A stretch of 64,000 nt of DNA, from positions 38,154,597 to 38,218,596 of the forward strand of contig CM055095.1 of assembly GCA_029204225.1 (NCBI GenBank), written 5' to 3'. Origin of the DNA: Diphasiastrum complanatum (taxonomy: Eukaryota > Streptophyta > Lycopodiopsida > Lycopodiales > Lycopodiaceae). Positions 60,471 to 64,000 of this stretch are shown in pieces. Numbering within the stretch: the first letter of the stretch is position 1; each line of letters starts with the position of its first letter. The notes under the pieces are model-generated. The model was given only the letters and a program-made list of their open reading frames with translations. It was not told where the DNA came from and did no database searches. The translations under genes were made by a program, and so were the position numbers.

Positions 60471-63140
60471 TATGGCCATATTCGGTTAAGGACCTGGAAT
60501 AGTCCTAATATGGTAGACCCTCCGACATTCGAGATTGTTGGTCACGCCGTGATTTAATTTCATGTCAAGGCCTGCTTGTGACTAAATTACCTTGAGAGGA
60601 CCCAGACACTCTAATTGAGACATATGGAGCATTGCATGTACGTGTGACAGATATTGGCAAGAGGACTGCATGAAGAGATGTGATCTATTTATAGTTGACC
60701 TGCATGGGGATTGCATGGTTTTATGCACAAGACTCTACTCTCTATATAATGAGGTAAGGATTCTCTCGTCGACATATTGGGTTTAGGTTACCAGTTTCTC
60801 TCTTCTCCTCTTGCTTCACATGGCATGGCTTGGGGGCTAGATCCAGGTTTGATCTAGGTTTGGTTGGGCGATTTGGCTCCATGGTCTCTCCTATTGTGTT
60901 CTCCTATCCTCATCTTAAGGGTTATCCCTTAGGGTCTTTATATTGGTATCAGAGCCCGGCTAAGATGCGATCTTGGATAAGATGGAGGCAACCTCTACAT
61001 CGGATTGGAAGATTGAAGCACTTGGAGTTACATCCCGGTGGGAGTGCTGTTTTTAAGGGAATTTTGGAATGAAATTCACTAATTTCGGTTTTGAAGCATG
61101 CTTATCAATTATGGTGGTAGAGTGCTCTTTTACTCAATCATGGTTGTAAAGATGTTGTGAATCAGTTTTGAATTCATTCTGAAAATTCTTGTATCCTTGA
61201 TGAATTTTTCGATTGATGTAAAATGATCTACTTGTGTGGATCATGTTGCTTAGTAAACATCGATTTTTACTTGAGTATGGTTTTGCATAACTTGCATGAA
61301 TCTTGGTTTTTAGCTTTTCTTCATTGGTAGATTGATTGTGAATCAATTTCTCCGTTGTATGAACTGGAAGCGAAGTAGGAACTGGAGTCTGGTATTTGCG
61401 TGTGAGAATTTGAAAGTTTCATATTCATAAACCTCCAGATTGACATGCATATTAGAGGACATAAACTGGATTTGCAGTTGTCCAGTTCTGCTAATTTCTA
61501 GCAGAGGGCAATGACAATTGATTGTCGATCTACATGTTTGGTTCAAGACAGCTCCCTGTAGAAACAATATTAATGATGCTAATTGGTTAGTGAATCATAG
61601 TTGTTGGAGCAGATTAAAAAAAACATGCAGTTGAAATACCTGTGAAACCCTTCTTGGAGTGTTGCTTGCTACCTCAGTGAGGAGTTGAGATTTATAAAAC
61701 TGATGAAGCCCTTTCCCCAGTCCTATGAAGCTGTCCTGATCTGTGAATTTAGAAATCTGAAGTCCTAGCAAATAGCAACAATTTGTAGTTTCCTGCCCTT
61801 CTGAGAGGTTGAGGGTTGTGGAATGATAGCAAAGCGTGGGCTGGTTGTGACTAGCAGAATGATTTCTGGATCCATAGTCTTGTTAACAGAAGATGTTGAC
61901 CTGTTTCCACCTTGCATAGCCAGAAAAGCAGCGTTGGATGCTTGGAAGGTATAGGTTGTGATGGCTGCTCGAGTTGTTCAAGAGCTATGGATGTTTCAAA
62001 ATCTACATTTTTTTCCTGAAATCACCTGCATCAATGGATGGCTGTTTGTGAAAACTTCTGGTGATTGTCAGAACCATGGATGCATTCTCATGGATTGATT
62101 ACCACTAGGAAGTTTGAACCAGAGCACGGTATTTTGTGCCCATGCAGAATGAATGGTTTCTAGGAGGACTACCTAAGAAGATGGATAAATACTATCGCCA
62201 AGGACTTATGACTTCGCTAGAAGATGTCATAGCGTATGCGAAAAATTATGAGACCTCTAGAATCTCTAAGAGACGGAGGAATGATAGGAAGATTAGTAAA
62301 AAACATAAGCAAAAATGTACGGAAGAATCAAATCATCTACTGAGTCAGATGCTTCAGGCGATGAGGAAGAATCTTCTGATTATTCATTGTAATCTTCTTT
62401 CTCAGATAAGAAAGAGTACACATAGGAAGTCGAAAAGTAAAACATAAGATAGGAGAAGGAGAATGGAGAAGTTTGAAAAGGTAGATCCATTACAAAAAAG
62501 TGTAGAGCTCTTAGCTAAGGAGATGGGGGACTTAAAAGTCCACTGTATCGGATGTAAATGCTAAATGGAAAAAAGCTAATCTAACGCTAATGTCTGGTGT
62601 ATGGTAGCTTGCAGCAAAGAAGGACATTCAAAATCAATTGTCCAAACCTGCAAGCTAGTTACATAGAGGAGGAATTATTCCTCTGTCCAATTAATGGACA
62701 GGAGGTAGCGTATACCACTATCCTCTCTAATCAGAAAAATTTTACACAAAAGCCACGAACTAGTTAACAATATCGCATTCTACGTAGAGGAGAGGCGAGA
62801 GACTCCACTCCACCACCTAGAATTAGAGGTTCATGCTATAACTGCGGAGCACCTTGTCATTATTCACCAAATTGTCCTGAACCAAGGAGGGCATTAGGAT
62901 ACGTATCTCTTTGCACCAATTGTAAAGACGAAGGACATGTAATTGCATAATGCCCTCAATTGCCACAGCCACGGCCTAAGATGCATTTTGTAAACCCACC
63001 TAAGGAGAATGAACCATGATTGTCTAAAACTAACACGAATATGGTAGTTCAAAGGATAGAGGTAGAATCAGAAATAGTAGAAAACCAGGACCAGGATTGG
63101 CTTGATTTAGAGTTACAAGTAAACAAAGTTACTACTAGAA
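60469..63140 (+). mobile_element. Gypsy-type LTR retroelement remnant: 5' LTR, leader, gag
   Basis: Candidate LTR about 60469-60942 (TGTTATGGCC to GTCTTTATAT), then TGGTATCAGAGCCCGGC at 60944, a good initiator-Met primer site. After a long leader, gag reads EWFLGGLPKKMDKYYRQGL (62142 on), LEDVIAYAKNYETSR and two CCHC zinc knuckles near 62838-62950 (CYNCGAPCHYSPNCP; CTNCKDEGHVIA). No protease or polymerase follows. Broken. The zinc-knuckle pair resembles that of the neighbouring Gypsy at 52814-59546. Confidence 0.82.
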
Positions 63141-63177
63141 GTAGGAAGGATGTACCTACACTTCGTGTGGACGCAAT

Positions 63178-63330
63178 TTTTTGGCGAGCATTTCTCGGCG
63201 AGCATGTCAAGGCGAGCAGAATTTGGTGAGCAATTTTAAGATACATTGTATGATGGCGAGCACTTCTCTAATATGGAGAATTGTTTTTGGCGAGCAATAT
63301 TATGATAGATTGTACGATGGCGAGCACTTC
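63178..63330. repeat. GGCGAGCA repeats
   Basis: About seven copies of (TT)GGCGAGCA or near variants at 63180-63330. They include two longer related units sharing GGCGAGCACTTC, TTAATATG and GATGGCGAGCA. No coding value. Confidence 0.75.
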
Positions 63331-64000
63331 CTTAATATGAGAAATATTCTAATACTATTTTTTTTTTCTGGTTTTAGGAATGAAGGTGTGGCAACACATT
63401 TGACGATTGAGTTTATAATCTCAAATACATGAGCAAAGTACAATTCGTTTTAGGTTGCTTCTTTTTAGTTCAAGTTTATGAGCCAAATTGAATTGAATCA
63501 AGATTGTTTGATTCAAACAATTTTTTAGTGGCGAAGCTTGACTATTGAAGGCTTTTGAACCATAGTTGCCCACTCTAAAACAAAAAAAATTGACACTCTA
63601 TGGCAATTAATTGAACAATGTGGACATGTAAGCCTCCACATATCCCCCTTCTCAATTGTGTAGCGGCTCGCAAACATTGTGTTCGGGTCCTTCTGACTCG
63701 CTTTCTGGTGGCTGGTTTTCTGAAGAAGACTGTTTTTGTTGTGGCTCGACTTTCTTGATCAACCTAGTCCACTGTCTTGCCAAGTGTGCTGAGGCAATAG
63801 TCATTCATTTTGAGATAATAATTTTTTAATGCAAGGGCTATATAACCTCCCACTTCCTGGTTTCCCATTGGACCGAGTGGTACATCAATCAATGTATTGT
63901 TTGTGAAAATTGTCAACATTTCCTAGCTAGTAGTTGGCCTAGATTGGCAATTTTTGAACATAGTTTTGGATCTAACCTTTCACACGTATGAAAGAGGCCT
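63331..64000. other. Unassigned sequence with a partial repeat of an LTR
   Basis: 63902-64000 matches 53321-53425 (GTGAAAATT.TCAACATTTCC, ACATAGTTTTGGATCT, CCTTTCACA), which lies inside the candidate LTR of the Gypsy at 52814-59546. Another copy of that LTR family, or a repeat shared with it, thus runs off the right edge. The remainder is unassigned. Confidence 0.6.

Noticed and set aside
59760-60557. Long overlapping open frames rich in Cys, Tyr, Val and Met (also 41585-42005)
   Set aside because: They are translations of TGTATG-type repeats, open in several frames at once.

Overview
This window is nuclear DNA from a land plant with a large, repeat-rich genome. Two host genes show it: an MLO-family membrane protein gene (+ strand, at least 2497-30113) and a TPR gene of the POLLENLESS3/MS5(TDM1)/SDI group (- strand, 50219-47637). 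Both have ordinary GT-AG introns, and all exons given here stay in phase across every junction. The very large introns, the dense Copia and Gypsy wreckage, and a LINE whose reverse transcriptase does not look like the usual seed-plant L1 suggest a fern or perhaps a gymnosperm. The species cannot be fixed from sequence alone.

Layout. 1-2337: no recognised gene. 2497-30113: the 3' part of the MLO-like gene, 14 exons giving 527 codons; the first exon (N-terminus, first membrane segment) was not found and probably lies left of the window. Three introns are swollen. Intron 2555-6378 holds LINE copies and a solo LTR. Intron 10295-16935 holds an LTR-plus-leader remnant, a LINE scrap and an unclassified coding repeat with a tandem-repeat leader. 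Intron 16997-29711 holds a Copia remnant, a chromovirus-type Gypsy remnant and a 4.1 kb hAT DNA transposon with its target duplication. Long (GA)n tracts on the transcript strand lie just upstream of three of the exons.

30114-47636: repeat graveyard between the two genes. It contains several Copia remnants on both strands, an unidentified intron-containing gene fossil (34138-35118), a second copy of the unclassified coding repeat (about 42490-44215), a TGTATG-rich array and a Copia remnant ending in a clear LTR (46811).

47637-50219: complete TPR gene, five exons, 615 codons. 50220-64000: its upstream region, a composite direct/inverted repeat (51131-52495), a Tat/Athila-like Gypsy remnant with a 1,410-bp internal tandem duplication, a long TGTATG array, and the 5' half of a second Gypsy with two zinc knuckles.

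The two genes are unrelated in function as far as can be seen: MLO proteins are calmodulin-binding seven-pass membrane proteins, while the TPR family acts in meiotic exit, pollen development or sulfur response. No rRNA, tRNA, CRISPR or bacterial-type features were seen. All LTR elements are broken fossils. The best candidates for something undescribed are the twice-present unknown coding repeat, the intron-containing gene fossil at 34138-35118, and the composite inverted repeat at 51131-52495.
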